DNA of 11,798 nt from Lachnospiraceae bacterium UBA3287 (GTDB lineage: Bacteria; Bacillota; Clostridia; Lachnospirales; Lachnospiraceae). The stretch's first letter is position 1. Each line of letters starts with the position of its first letter. Shown piece after piece: positions 6,280 through 11,798 of this stretch. Below the pieces are notes generated by a model that saw only the letters and a program-made list of their open reading frames with translations, was not told the origin of the DNA and ran no database searches. A program made the translations under genes and the position numbers. The stretch lies in contig DETN01000163.1 of the NCBI GenBank assembly GCA_002362155.1, positions 1 to 11,798 of the forward strand. Reading direction: 5' to 3'.

Positions 6280-7590
6280 ATGAGCAGTGAATACAGAAAA
6301 TTTATACCGGCCATTTACCTTTATCAGGGACAGGCAGTCAAAAGCCTCCGGGACCACAGCCTGGTCTCGGCCGATCCCGTAAGGCTGGCTCTGGACTACA
6401 ACAATGGAAATATCGACGAGCTGCTGGTCTTCGACCAGTCCAGGACCGACAGAGAGCATGAAGAGGCCCTGGACCTGATCCGGGAGATCTGCGACAAGGT
6501 CAGGATCCCCGTAACGGGAGCCGGCAACATCCGCCGCCTGGAGGACGTCAAGAAGCTGATCTACGCGGGATGCAGAAAGGCTGCCCTCAACTTCTCCAGA
6601 TCCGACAACGTGGAGCTGGCAAGGGAAGCCGCGGCCCGCTTCGGACGGGACAAGATCGCAGCCTGCTGCCTGGCCACGGACGCGGTTCTGGGCAACCAGG
6701 ACCTGATCCGGGAAAGCGTCTGCGAGCTCTTTTATGTGGACGGCATCGACAGGACGCCCTGGCAGAAGGCGCCCAGGGTGGACGGGGTGCCTACCGTAGC
6801 CGTGCTGGAAGAGGTGACCACGGCCGAGTTCTATGATGTCCTGAGAATGGAAGGCATCGGCGGCATCGGCGGAAACGCGGTCAACGACAGGATCGGCGAG
6901 ATCCATGCCGTCAAGATGAACTGCGCCGAATCCGGCATTCCCGTAAAACTACGCAGGGCCATTTTCCCCTGGACTTCCTTTGTGAAAAATTCCGACGGCC
7001 TTCTGCCCGTCGTAGTCCAGGAGGCTTCCACGGACGAAGTCCTCATGGTGGCCTACATGAACGAAGAGGCCTACAACCTGACCATCAAGACAGGCCGCAT
7101 GACCTACTGGTCCAGATCCCGGAAGGAGCTCTGGGTCAAGGGAGAGACCAGCGGCCACTATCAGTACGTCAGGACCCTGACCGGTGACTGCGACATGGAT
7201 ACTCTTCTGGCCAGAGTGGACCAGGTGGGCGGAGCATGCCATACCGGCAAGCATTCCTGCTTCTTCAACGAGGACGTAAAGGATACTGAGACCCCTCTCC
7301 ACAATCCCGGCAAGGTCCTGGAAAAGGACTACCAGACCATCCTGGAAAGAAGAAAACACCCCAAAGAAGGGTCCTATACCAACTATCTTTTCAACAAGGG
7401 CCTGGACAAGATGCTCAAGAAGCTGGGAGAGGAGAATACCGAGATCATCATCGCGGCAAAGAATCCCAATCCCAACGAGATCGTCTACGAGATCTCCGAT
7501 TACCTATACCATCTCATGGTCATCATGGCCCAGAAGGAGATCACCTGGGAGGACGTCATGGAGGAGCTGGCCAGAAGGCAGGCCCACTGA
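6280..7590 (+). CDS. hisIE: HisIE (PR-AMP cyclohydrolase / PR-ATP pyrophosphohydrolase) with N-terminal degenerate HisF-like domain
   Basis: A 436-residue three-part protein. Residues about 1-225 resemble the HisA/HisF half-barrel family: IPAIYLYQGQAVKS at 9-22 mirrors the first HisF strand, followed by ADPVRLALDY (31-40), IDELLVFD (45-52) and GAGNIRRLED (80-89). The first catalytic aspartate of HisF is Y13 here, the second appears replaced in AACCLATD (127-134), and the late phosphate-binding glycine loop is not recognisable, so this part is probably not a HisF enzyme. Residues about 226-335 are HisI: SRKELWVKGETSGHYQYV (280-297), metal aspartates in GDCDMD (302-307), and zinc cysteines C304, C320 and C327. 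Residues about 345-436 are HisE: SYTNYLFNKGLDK (365-377), KLGEENTEIIIAAKN (381-395) and EISDYLYH (404-411). Together HisE and HisI do steps two and three. AAAGGAGG at 6267-6274 fixes ATG 6280; the in-frame ATG at 6181 lies inside hisD. Confidence 0.93.
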   Translation: MSSEYRKFIPAIYLYQGQAVKSLRDHSLVSADPVRLALDYNNGNIDELLVFDQSRTDREHEEALDLIREICDKVRIPVTGAGNIRRLEDVKKLIYAGCRKAALNFSRSDNVELAREAAARFGRDKIAACCLATDAVLGNQDLIRESVCELFYVDGIDRTPWQKAPRVDGVPTVAVLEEVTTAEFYDVLRMEGIGGIGGNAVNDRIGEIHAVKMNCAESGIPVKLRRAIFPWTSFVKNSDGLLPVVVQEASTDEVLMVAYMNEEAYNLTIKTGRMTYWSRSRKELWVKGETSGHYQYVRTLTGDCDMDTLLARVDQVGGACHTGKHSCFFNEDVKDTETPLHNPGKVLEKDYQTILERRKHPKEGSYTNYLFNKGLDKMLKKLGEENTEIIIAAKNPNPNEIVYEISDYLYHLMVIMAQKEITWEDVMEELARRQAH

Positions 7591-7593
7591 GCG

Positions 7594-7656
7594 GAAAAAT
7601 CAACAATTTTTTATTTTTAAAATTCGAAAAATTGTTCAGAAAAATCAAACAATTTT
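7594..7656. repeat. AT-rich repeat cluster between hisIE and rplU
   Basis: The core AACAATTTT occurs three times: forward at 7602-7610, inverted at 7628-7636, and forward at 7648-7656. The forward copies sit in near-identical blocks, GAAAAATCAACAATTTT (7594-7610) and GAAAAATCAAACAATTTT (7639-7656). AACAATTTTT (7602-7611) and AAAAATTGTT (7627-7636) could form a ten-pair all-weak stem, a poor terminator at best. The last copy ends two bases before the rplU -35 box. The cluster could be an UP-like element or a protein-binding site; the role is inferred. Confidence 0.5.
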
Positions 7657-7658
7657 AG

Positions 7659-7687
7659 TTGACAATCCCTCACGCTTCTGTTAAAAA
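7659..7687 (+). promoter_or_regulatory. Promoter of the rplU-prp-rpmA operon
   Basis: A perfect -35 TTGACA (7659-7664) is followed after 17 bases by TAAAAA (7682-7687), a four-of-six -10 match, in an AT-rich run. The upstream AT-rich tract would act as an UP element, typical of strong ribosomal-protein promoters. Start would be near 7694. The -35 is convincing, the exact -10 less so. Confidence 0.6.
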
Positions 7688-7696
7688 TATAGAGTA

Positions 7697-7787
7697 TGCC
7701 GCATGGTGAGGCAAAGTGCGCCCATGAGGGCGTGGGACAGGCTGTATGGTACTGCAGGCCTTCCCGAAAGCTCCGGATCCTTCCGGA
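7697..7787 (+). ncRNA. Structured mRNA leader of rplU (candidate L21 leader)
   Basis: About 130 transcribed bases precede rplU and can fold into successive stems. TGCC/GGCA pairs 7697-7700 with 7710-7713. CGCCC/GGGCG pairs 7719-7723 with 7728-7732 across ATGA. GGGA plus AGGC (7734-7737, 7739-7742) pairs with GCCT plus TCCC (7758-7765), with one bulged C and an inner GTA/TAC. TCCGGA/TCCGGA pairs 7772-7777 with 7782-7787 across TCCT. L21 leaders upstream of rplU are known in Firmicutes and thought to mediate autoregulation by the ribosomal protein. Matching this leader to that Rfam family is inference from position and structure. Confidence 0.55.
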
Positions 7788-7827
7788 CGCCGTAATCAGC
7801 GAGTTTTTTAAAGAAGGAGGTACCAAG

Positions 7828-8133
7828 ATGTACGCGATTATTGCAACAGGTGGCAAACAGTACAAGGTTTCCGAAGGAGATGTCATCGATATCGAAAAGA
7901 TCGATGTTGAGGCTGGAAACAGTGTTACCTTTGATCAGGTCCTTGCAGTAAGCGGTGATGCACTTAAGGTAGCAGGTGATGTTGCCGGTGCAACCGTAAC
8001 AGGCACTGTCTTAGATCAGGGCAAGCAGAGAAAAGTCGTTGTGTACAGGTATAAGAGAAAGACCGGCTATCACAAGAAGAACGGTCACAGACAGCCTTAT
8101 ACCCGTGTCAGGATCGATCAGATCAACGGCTGA
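7828..8133 (+). CDS. rplU: 50S ribosomal protein L21
   Basis: A 101-residue protein that binds 23S rRNA in the large ribosomal subunit. The start MYAIIATGGKQYKV and the tail KRKTGYHKKNGHRQPYT are diagnostic, with the basic rRNA-binding segment at about 68-90. Length is normal. The ribosome site AAGGAGG at 7814-7820 is close to ideal. Codon choice (GTT, GCA, GTA) is less GC-rich than in neighbouring genes, as expected of a highly expressed gene. prp starts eight bases after the stop, with its ribosome site overlapping the rplU stop codon. Confidence 0.98.
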   Translation: MYAIIATGGKQYKVSEGDVIDIEKIDVEAGNSVTFDQVLAVSGDALKVAGDVAGATVTGTVLDQGKQRKVVVYRYKRKTGYHKKNGHRQPYTRVRIDQING

Positions 8134-8141
8134 GGAAAGCT

Positions 8142-8474
8142 ATGACGAAAGTCATAATTCAGAAAACAAAGTCAGGCGACTATAAATCTTTCACATGCAG
8201 CGGCCATGCGGGCTATGCAGAGGAGGGCGAGGATATCATCTGCGCCGCCATTTCCGTTCTGGTGATCAACACCGTGAACTGTCTGGACGAGCTCCTTCAC
8301 GAAAAGATCAGGGTCGAGGCTGACGAAAAGGAAGGCGGATATTTATCCTGCACCTTCCTGCAGAAACCCGGAGATAAGGCAGCATTTCTTATCGACTGCA
8401 TGATCTACGGACTGAAATCGGTCCGGGAGGAATACGGTAAGAAATATCTGCAGTACGTAATCAAGGAGGTATAA
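8142..8474 (+). CDS. prp: Prp cysteine protease (YsxB), processes ribosomal protein L27
   Basis: A 110-residue protease that removes the N-terminal extension of L27 in Firmicutes, a step needed for functional 50S subunits. The catalytic histidine and cysteine are visible as H22 in SGHAGYAEEG and C34 in DIICAA, matching the spacing of the Staphylococcus aureus enzyme. It always lies between rplU and rpmA in organisms with the extended L27, as here. GAGG at 8132-8135 overlaps the rplU stop and lies six bases before ATG. Its own last codons contain the ribosome site of rpmA, so the three genes are translated as a unit. Confidence 0.95.
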   Translation: MTKVIIQKTKSGDYKSFTCSGHAGYAEEGEDIICAAISVLVINTVNCLDELLHEKIRVEADEKEGGYLSCTFLQKPGDKAAFLIDCMIYGLKSVREEYGKKYLQYVIKEV

Positions 8475-8476
8475 CT

Positions 8477-8779
8477 ATGTTAAAACTTAACCTTCAGTTC
8501 TTCGCACATAAAAAAGGTATGGGATCCACCAAGAACGGCCGTGATTCCAATGCCAAGAGACTTGGTGCAAAGAGGGCAGACGGACAGTTTGTCAAAGCCG
8601 GCAACATCCTGTACAGACAGCGTGGCACACACATCCATCCCGGTCTCAATGTAGGCCTGGGCGGTGACGACACCCTGTTTGCATTAACTGACGGCATTCT
8701 GAGATTTGAACGTGTAGGCAAATACAGAAAGAGAGCTTCCGTTCATCCGGTAGAAGTTGCTGAAGTTGCAGAGCAGTAA
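8477..8779 (+). CDS. rpmA: 50S ribosomal protein L27, with Prp-cleaved extension
   Basis: A 100-residue protein whose mature N-terminus reaches the peptidyl-transferase centre. It begins MLKLNLQFFAHKKGMG: residues 1-9 or 1-10 up to FFA form the presequence cleaved by Prp, leaving HKKG as the mature start. The remaining landmarks are GSTKNGRDSNAKRLGAKR, GNILYRQRGTHIHPG and GRDDTLFA-like GGDDTLFAL. AAGGAGG at 8463-8469 lies seven bases before ATG, inside the end of prp; only two bases separate the genes. Codon use is of the highly expressed type. A strong terminator follows within 12 bases of the stop. Confidence 0.98.
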   Translation: MLKLNLQFFAHKKGMGSTKNGRDSNAKRLGAKRADGQFVKAGNILYRQRGTHIHPGLNVGLGGDDTLFALTDGILRFERVGKYRKRASVHPVEVAEVAEQ

Positions 8780-8790
8780 GATGTGACATC

Positions 8791-8828
8791 AAGGCTTCGG
8801 ACAGGCACCCTGTCTGAAGCCTTTTTTT
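8791..8828 (+). terminator. Intrinsic terminator after rpmA
   Basis: A 15-pair stem, left arm 8791-8805 and right arm 8809-8823, with one G-U pair (8799/8815) and loop CAC, followed by seven consecutive Ts (8822-8828). This is a textbook rho-independent terminator ending the rplU-prp-rpmA transcript. Confidence 0.93.
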
Positions 8829-8853
8829 CGGAGTTTTTGGGGAACCAGAGCTT

Positions 8854-10155
8854 ATGTTTACAGATAAAGTAAAAATTGTCGTGCAGAGCGGCAAGGGAGG
8901 AGACGGCCATGTTTCCTTCCGCAGAGAAAAATTTGTGCCCAACGGCGGCCCCGACGGCGGCGACGGCGGCAACGGCGGCAGCGTGATCCTGGTGGTGGAC
9001 GAAGGCCTCAATACCCTGGGCGATTACCGGCATATGAGAAAGTATGCGGCCCAGAACGGGGAAGAAGGCAAGCAGAAGAGGATGTCCGGCAAAAAGGGCG
9101 AGGATCTCTATCTTAAGGTCCCGGAGGGAACTGTGGTCAGAGAGCTGTCCACCGGCAAGATCATCATCGACATGTCCGGTGACAACAGGGAATTTGTCCT
9201 CTTAAAGGGCGGTCTTGGCGGAAACGGAAACATGCACTACGCCACTTCCACCATGCAGGCTCCCAAATATGCCCAGCCCGGTCAGCCCTCCAAGACCCTG
9301 GAGCTGCAGCTGGAGCTGAAGGTCATTGCGGACGTGGGGCTCATCGGCTTCCCCAACGTGGGCAAGTCCACCCTGCTCTCCATGGTATCCAATGCAAAGC
9401 CCAAGATCGCCAACTATCATTTCACCACCCTGACCCCGATCCTGGGCGTGGTGGATCTGGATGAGGGCGGTTTTGTCATGGCGGATATCCCGGGCCTCAT
9501 CGAAGGCGCTGCGGAGGGGGCCGGCCTCGGCCATGAGTTCCTGCAGCATATCGAAAGATGCAAGGTCCTGGTCCACGTGGTGGACGCTTCCGGTTCCGAG
9601 GACAGAGATCCCATAGAGGATATCAAAGCCATCAACGCGGAGCTGGAGCGCTACAACATCGACCTGACGAAAAAGCATCAGATCATCGCGGCCAACAAGG
9701 TAGACCTGGTGGATCCCGAGGAGCTGGAGGACGACGACTTCAATCCCGTCAAGGCCATCCGGGACTACTGCGGACCGGAGGGCGTGGAGGTCTATCCCAT
9801 TTCCGCCGCCACAGGAGCCGGCATAAAGGAGCTTCTCTACCACATCAAGAGCGTACTGGACCAGATGCCCAGGGAGGTCACGGTCTACGAGTCCGAATAC
9901 GACCCGGCCGACTACTTCGATGACAGAGAAGAGCCCGTTACCTATGAATATGATCCCAAGGCAAAGGAATATGTCGTGGAAGGTCCCCGCATCGAAAAGA
10001 TGCTGGGCTACACCAACCTGGATACGGAAAAGGGATTCATGTTCTTCCAGAATTTCATCAGGGAAAACGGAATCGTCGAAAAGCTCAAGGAAATGGGCTG
10101 CAAAGAGGGCGATACGGTCCGCATGTACGGCCATGCCTTCGATTTCTTCGACTGA
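8854..10155 (+). CDS. obg: GTPase Obg/CgtA
   Basis: A 433-residue GTPase acting in late 50S subunit assembly and growth control. The Obg domain (1-158) has the glycine-rich runs GKGGDGHVSFRREKFVPNGG (13-32) and GGDGGNGGSV (35-44). The G domain follows: G1 GFPNVGKST (165-173), switch/G2 FTTLTP (190-195), G3 DIPGLIEGAAEGAGLG (211-226), G4 NKVD (281-284) and G5 SAAT (317-320). A C-terminal OCT domain (about 365-433, the Firmicute-type form) ends in a short acidic/aromatic tail. The ribosome site is weak: GGGG at 8839-8842, 11 bases before ATG. It sits 25 bases beyond the rpmA terminator with no clear promoter between. GGC repeats around 8941-8980 simply encode the glycine runs. Confidence 0.98.
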   Translation: MFTDKVKIVVQSGKGGDGHVSFRREKFVPNGGPDGGDGGNGGSVILVVDEGLNTLGDYRHMRKYAAQNGEEGKQKRMSGKKGEDLYLKVPEGTVVRELSTGKIIIDMSGDNREFVLLKGGLGGNGNMHYATSTMQAPKYAQPGQPSKTLELQLELKVIADVGLIGFPNVGKSTLLSMVSNAKPKIANYHFTTLTPILGVVDLDEGGFVMADIPGLIEGAAEGAGLGHEFLQHIERCKVLVHVVDASGSEDRDPIEDIKAINAELERYNIDLTKKHQIIAANKVDLVDPEELEDDDFNPVKAIRDYCGPEGVEVYPISAATGAGIKELLYHIKSVLDQMPREVTVYESEYDPADYFDDREEPVTYEYDPKAKEYVVEGPRIEKMLGYTNLDTEKGFMFFQNFIRENGIVEKLKEMGCKEGDTVRMYGHAFDFFD

Positions 10156-10185
10156 TCCCCCAGCAAGAATAGGAGATAAATATAT

Positions 10186-10494
10186 ATGCTGAACAGCAAA
10201 CAGAGGGCTTATCTGACAGGTCTTTCCAACGACCTGGAGCCCGTGGTCAATATCGGCGTCGCCGGCGTGACGCCGGAAGTCGTCATTTCCTGTGAAGAAG
10301 CCTTCAACACCAGAGAGCTTCTCAAGGGTTCCATCATGAAGATGGCTCCCGGCGACCCCAGGGAGATGGCAGAGACTCTGGCCGGCAGGACCAGATCCCA
10401 GCTGGTCCGTGTGATCGGCCGCAAATTTATCCTTTACAGACCTTTTAAGGAAAATCCGAAGATCGTACTTCCCGAGCAGAAAAAGCGCGTCTGA
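10186..10494 (+). CDS. yhbY: YhbY-family RNA-binding protein (CRM domain)
   Basis: A 102-residue single CRM-domain protein that associates with pre-50S ribosomal particles in other bacteria. Landmarks: LNSKQRAYLTGLSNDLEPVV at the start, NIGVAGVTPEVV (22-33) in the position of the conserved glycine loop, the ARELLK-like TRELLKGS (41-48), and IGRKFILYRP near 77-86. AGGAGAT at 10171-10177 lies about eight bases before ATG. It follows obg by 30 bases and precedes nadD by 55, the common Firmicute order, and is probably cotranscribed with obg. Biochemical role is inferred from the family. Confidence 0.93.
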   Translation: MLNSKQRAYLTGLSNDLEPVVNIGVAGVTPEVVISCEEAFNTRELLKGSIMKMAPGDPREMAETLAGRTRSQLVRVIGRKFILYRPFKENPKIVLPEQKKRV

Positions 10495-10549
10495 GGGCGG
10501 AAATCCCCGATTCCGGGCCTTTGAAGAGCAGAAAGGGACAGGAAAAACT

Positions 10550-11170
10550 ATGGAAAAGAGAGTAAAGACCGGCATCATGGGCGGCACCTTCGATCCGCCC
10601 CATTTCGGACATCTGCTGATCGCGGAAGCGGCCAGGGATGCCTTCGGCCTGGACAATGTCATCCTGATGCCTTCCGGCAGGTCCTATTTCAAGGACCACC
10701 AGACCAGGAAGGTCTCGGATAAATATGACAGACTGGAGATGACCCGGATCGCGGCCGCGACAAATCCCGCCTTTACCGTATCGGACATGGAAGTCCTCCG
10801 GGAAGGCAGGACCTATACCGCCGAGACTCTTGAGATCCTGACCCGGGACCATCCGGAAACGGACTATTTCTTTATTGTGGGAGCCGATACCGTCGTGTCC
10901 ATGCGGACCTGGTATCATCCGGAGGAGATCTTTTCCCGCTGCACCATCCTTGCGGCCGTCAGAGAGGACTCCGTAAAACCGGAAGCTCTTATTAAAGAGA
11001 TAGATGCGCTGGAGAGGGACTTTGGAGCAGGGATCCGTCTGCTGGACGTTCCCAATGTAGGCTTTTCCTCCACCGATATCAAGAACCGCCTGGAAGAAGG
11101 CAGGAGCGTACGCTACATGCTGCCCGAAGAAGTGGTGGAATATATCCGCAGCAAAGGCCTCTATCTGTAA
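10550..11170 (+). CDS. nadD: Nicotinate-nucleotide adenylyltransferase
   Basis: A 206-residue cytosolic enzyme that joins nicotinate mononucleotide and ATP to form deamido-NAD, an essential step of NAD synthesis. The nucleotidyltransferase motif GGTFDPPHFGH is at 11-21 with its T/HxGH element. TYTAETL (88-94), FFIVGADTV (107-115) and the second ATP-binding motif SSTDIKNRLEEG (173-184) complete the family set. Length is normal. AGGA at 10540-10543 lies six bases before ATG. It follows yhbY and precedes yqeK, the standard neighbourhood in Firmicutes. Confidence 0.97.
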   Translation: MEKRVKTGIMGGTFDPPHFGHLLIAEAARDAFGLDNVILMPSGRSYFKDHQTRKVSDKYDRLEMTRIAAATNPAFTVSDMEVLREGRTYTAETLEILTRDHPETDYFFIVGADTVVSMRTWYHPEEIFSRCTILAAVREDSVKPEALIKEIDALERDFGAGIRLLDVPNVGFSSTDIKNRLEEGRSVRYMLPEEVVEYIRSKGLYL

Positions 11171-11203
11171 GGGGGAGCGGCAGTAAAAAGTCGCTGACCC
11201 GCA

Positions 11204-11233
11204 TTTTCAATCCTGTCCTGTGTCTGTTATAAT
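11204..11233 (+). promoter_or_regulatory. Extended -10 promoter before yqeK
   Basis: A perfect -10 box TATAAT (11228-11233) is preceded by TGT (11225-11227), the extended -10 element. TTTTCA (11204-11209) is a four-of-six -35 match at an 18-base spacing. Start would fall near 11240, about 25 bases before the yqeK TTG. It would let yqeK and genes beyond the window be transcribed apart from nadD. Confidence 0.65.
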
Positions 11234-11251
11234 GGAAGCAGGGATAAACAT

Positions 11252-11257
11252 AAGGAG
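11252..11257 (+). promoter_or_regulatory. Ribosome site that sets the yqeK TTG start
   Basis: AAGGAG lies eight bases before TTG 11266 and far from any in-frame ATG, so it supports TTG as the start codon. Confidence 0.75.
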
Positions 11258-11265
11258 CGGCAGAT

Positions 11266-11798
11266 TTGAAGAGAGAAGAAAGAACAGCACTTGTCAGACA
11301 GCTTGAGTCGGAACTGAAATACAACCGGTTCGTTCATACCATGGGCGTAGCCTATACGGCCACATCTCTGGCCCTGGTCTACGGAGCGGATATGGAAAAG
11401 GCGGAGATCGCCGGCCTCCTCCATGACTGCGCCAAGTGTATGGACCTGAAGAAGATGGTCCGGGTCTGCGAAAAAGCAGGACTGGAGATCTCCGACATGG
11501 AAAGGAACAGCGTTTCCCTCCTGCATTCCAAGGCTGGAAGCGTTCTGGTATCCGAAAAATACGGCTATAAGGACGAGGATATCATCAATGCCGTGCGCTA
11601 TCATACCACAGGGCGCCCCGGCATGTCCCTTCTGGAGAAGATCATTTTTGTGGCGGACTACATGGAGCCCGGCCGCGACGTGGCACCTGATCTTCCCGAG
11701 GTCAGGTACCTGGCTTTCAATTCGGACACCATCGACGACGCAGTGCTCAAGATCCTTTTCGATTCTCTTGTCTATCTGAAATCTACCGGCCGTGAGAT
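11266..11798 (+). CDS. yqeK: YqeK HD-domain symmetrical Ap4A hydrolase, cut by the window edge
   Basis: The first 177 codons of an HD-domain phosphohydrolase. The YqeK family splits the alarmone diadenosine tetraphosphate into two ADP. HD metal-site landmarks in order: FVHTMGV (H24 region), LLHDCAK, LLHSKAG, AVRYHTTGRPG and FVADYMEPGRD. The frame opens at TTG 11266, set by AAGGAG at 11252-11257. The first ATG (11341) would remove the first conserved histidine, so TTG is preferred. No stop occurs before base 11798, and the full protein is expected to be only slightly longer. It follows nadD by 95 bases with its own promoter; rsfS usually comes next in this neighbourhood. Confidence 0.93.
   Translation, partial: MKREERTALVRQLESELKYNRFVHTMGVAYTATSLALVYGADMEKAEIAGLLHDCAKCMDLKKMVRVCEKAGLEISDMERNSVSLLHSKAGSVLVSEKYGYKDEDIINAVRYHTTGRPGMSLLEKIIFVADYMEPGRDVAPDLPEVRYLAFNSDTIDDAVLKILFDSLVYLKSTGRE

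Noticed and set aside
8941..8980. GGC-repeat microsatellite
   Set aside because: It encodes the conserved glycine runs of the Obg domain.
9202..10662. Long minus-strand open frame of 486 codons opposite obg and yhbY
   Set aside because: obg and yhbY on the plus strand are certain, and the antisense protein resembles no family. GC-rich third positions in the real genes create such frames.
11176..11195. Terminator after nadD (AGCGGC / GTCGCT stem)
   Set aside because: Only six pairs including a G-U, with no T-tract after it.

Overview
The window is a gene-dense, all-plus-strand stretch of a chromosome of moderately high GC, with ordinary housekeeping content. Several points indicate a Firmicute of the class Clostridia, most likely Lachnospiraceae: a split HisZ plus short-form HisG; ribosomal protein L27 with the N-terminal extension removed by the Prp protease; the gene order rplU-prp-rpmA-obg-yhbY-nadD-yqeK; a RecU-type resolvase; and strong Shine-Dalgarno sites. 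Genus cannot be told from sequence alone. I see no mobile element, CRISPR array, tRNA or rRNA.

Bases 1-2950 hold four closely spaced genes: a HAD-family phosphatase, a small two-helix membrane protein of unknown function, an S4-domain RluA-type pseudouridine synthase, and the Holliday-junction resolvase RecU. No promoter or terminator is obvious among them, so they may be cotranscribed.

Bases 2951-7590 are a histidine biosynthesis operon, hisZ-hisG-hisD-hisIE, behind a recognisable promoter (TTGACA, N18, TATAGT). An inverted repeat flanks the -10 box, and a second hairpin lies in the short leader before hisZ. HisZ and HisG form the first enzyme of the pathway, HisIE supplies steps two and three, and HisD the last step. 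hisB, hisC, hisH, hisA and hisF are not in the window. The HisIE protein carries an extra N-terminal domain of about 225 residues that looks like a HisF barrel with both catalytic aspartates lost. This is the most interesting item here.

Bases 7591-8828 are the L21-L27 ribosomal operon: an AT-rich repeat cluster, a promoter, a structured leader of about 130 bases that is probably the L21 autoregulatory leader, then rplU, prp and rpmA, closed by a very strong intrinsic terminator at 8791-8828.

Bases 8829-11798 hold obg (ribosome-assembly GTPase), yhbY (ribosome-associated RNA-binding protein), nadD (NAD synthesis) and the start of yqeK (HD-domain Ap4A hydrolase). yqeK starts at TTG, has its own extended -10 promoter, and is cut by the right edge. 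I found no convincing undescribed defence or mobile system. The novelty candidates are the degenerate HisF-like domain and the regulatory DNA before hisZ and rplU.
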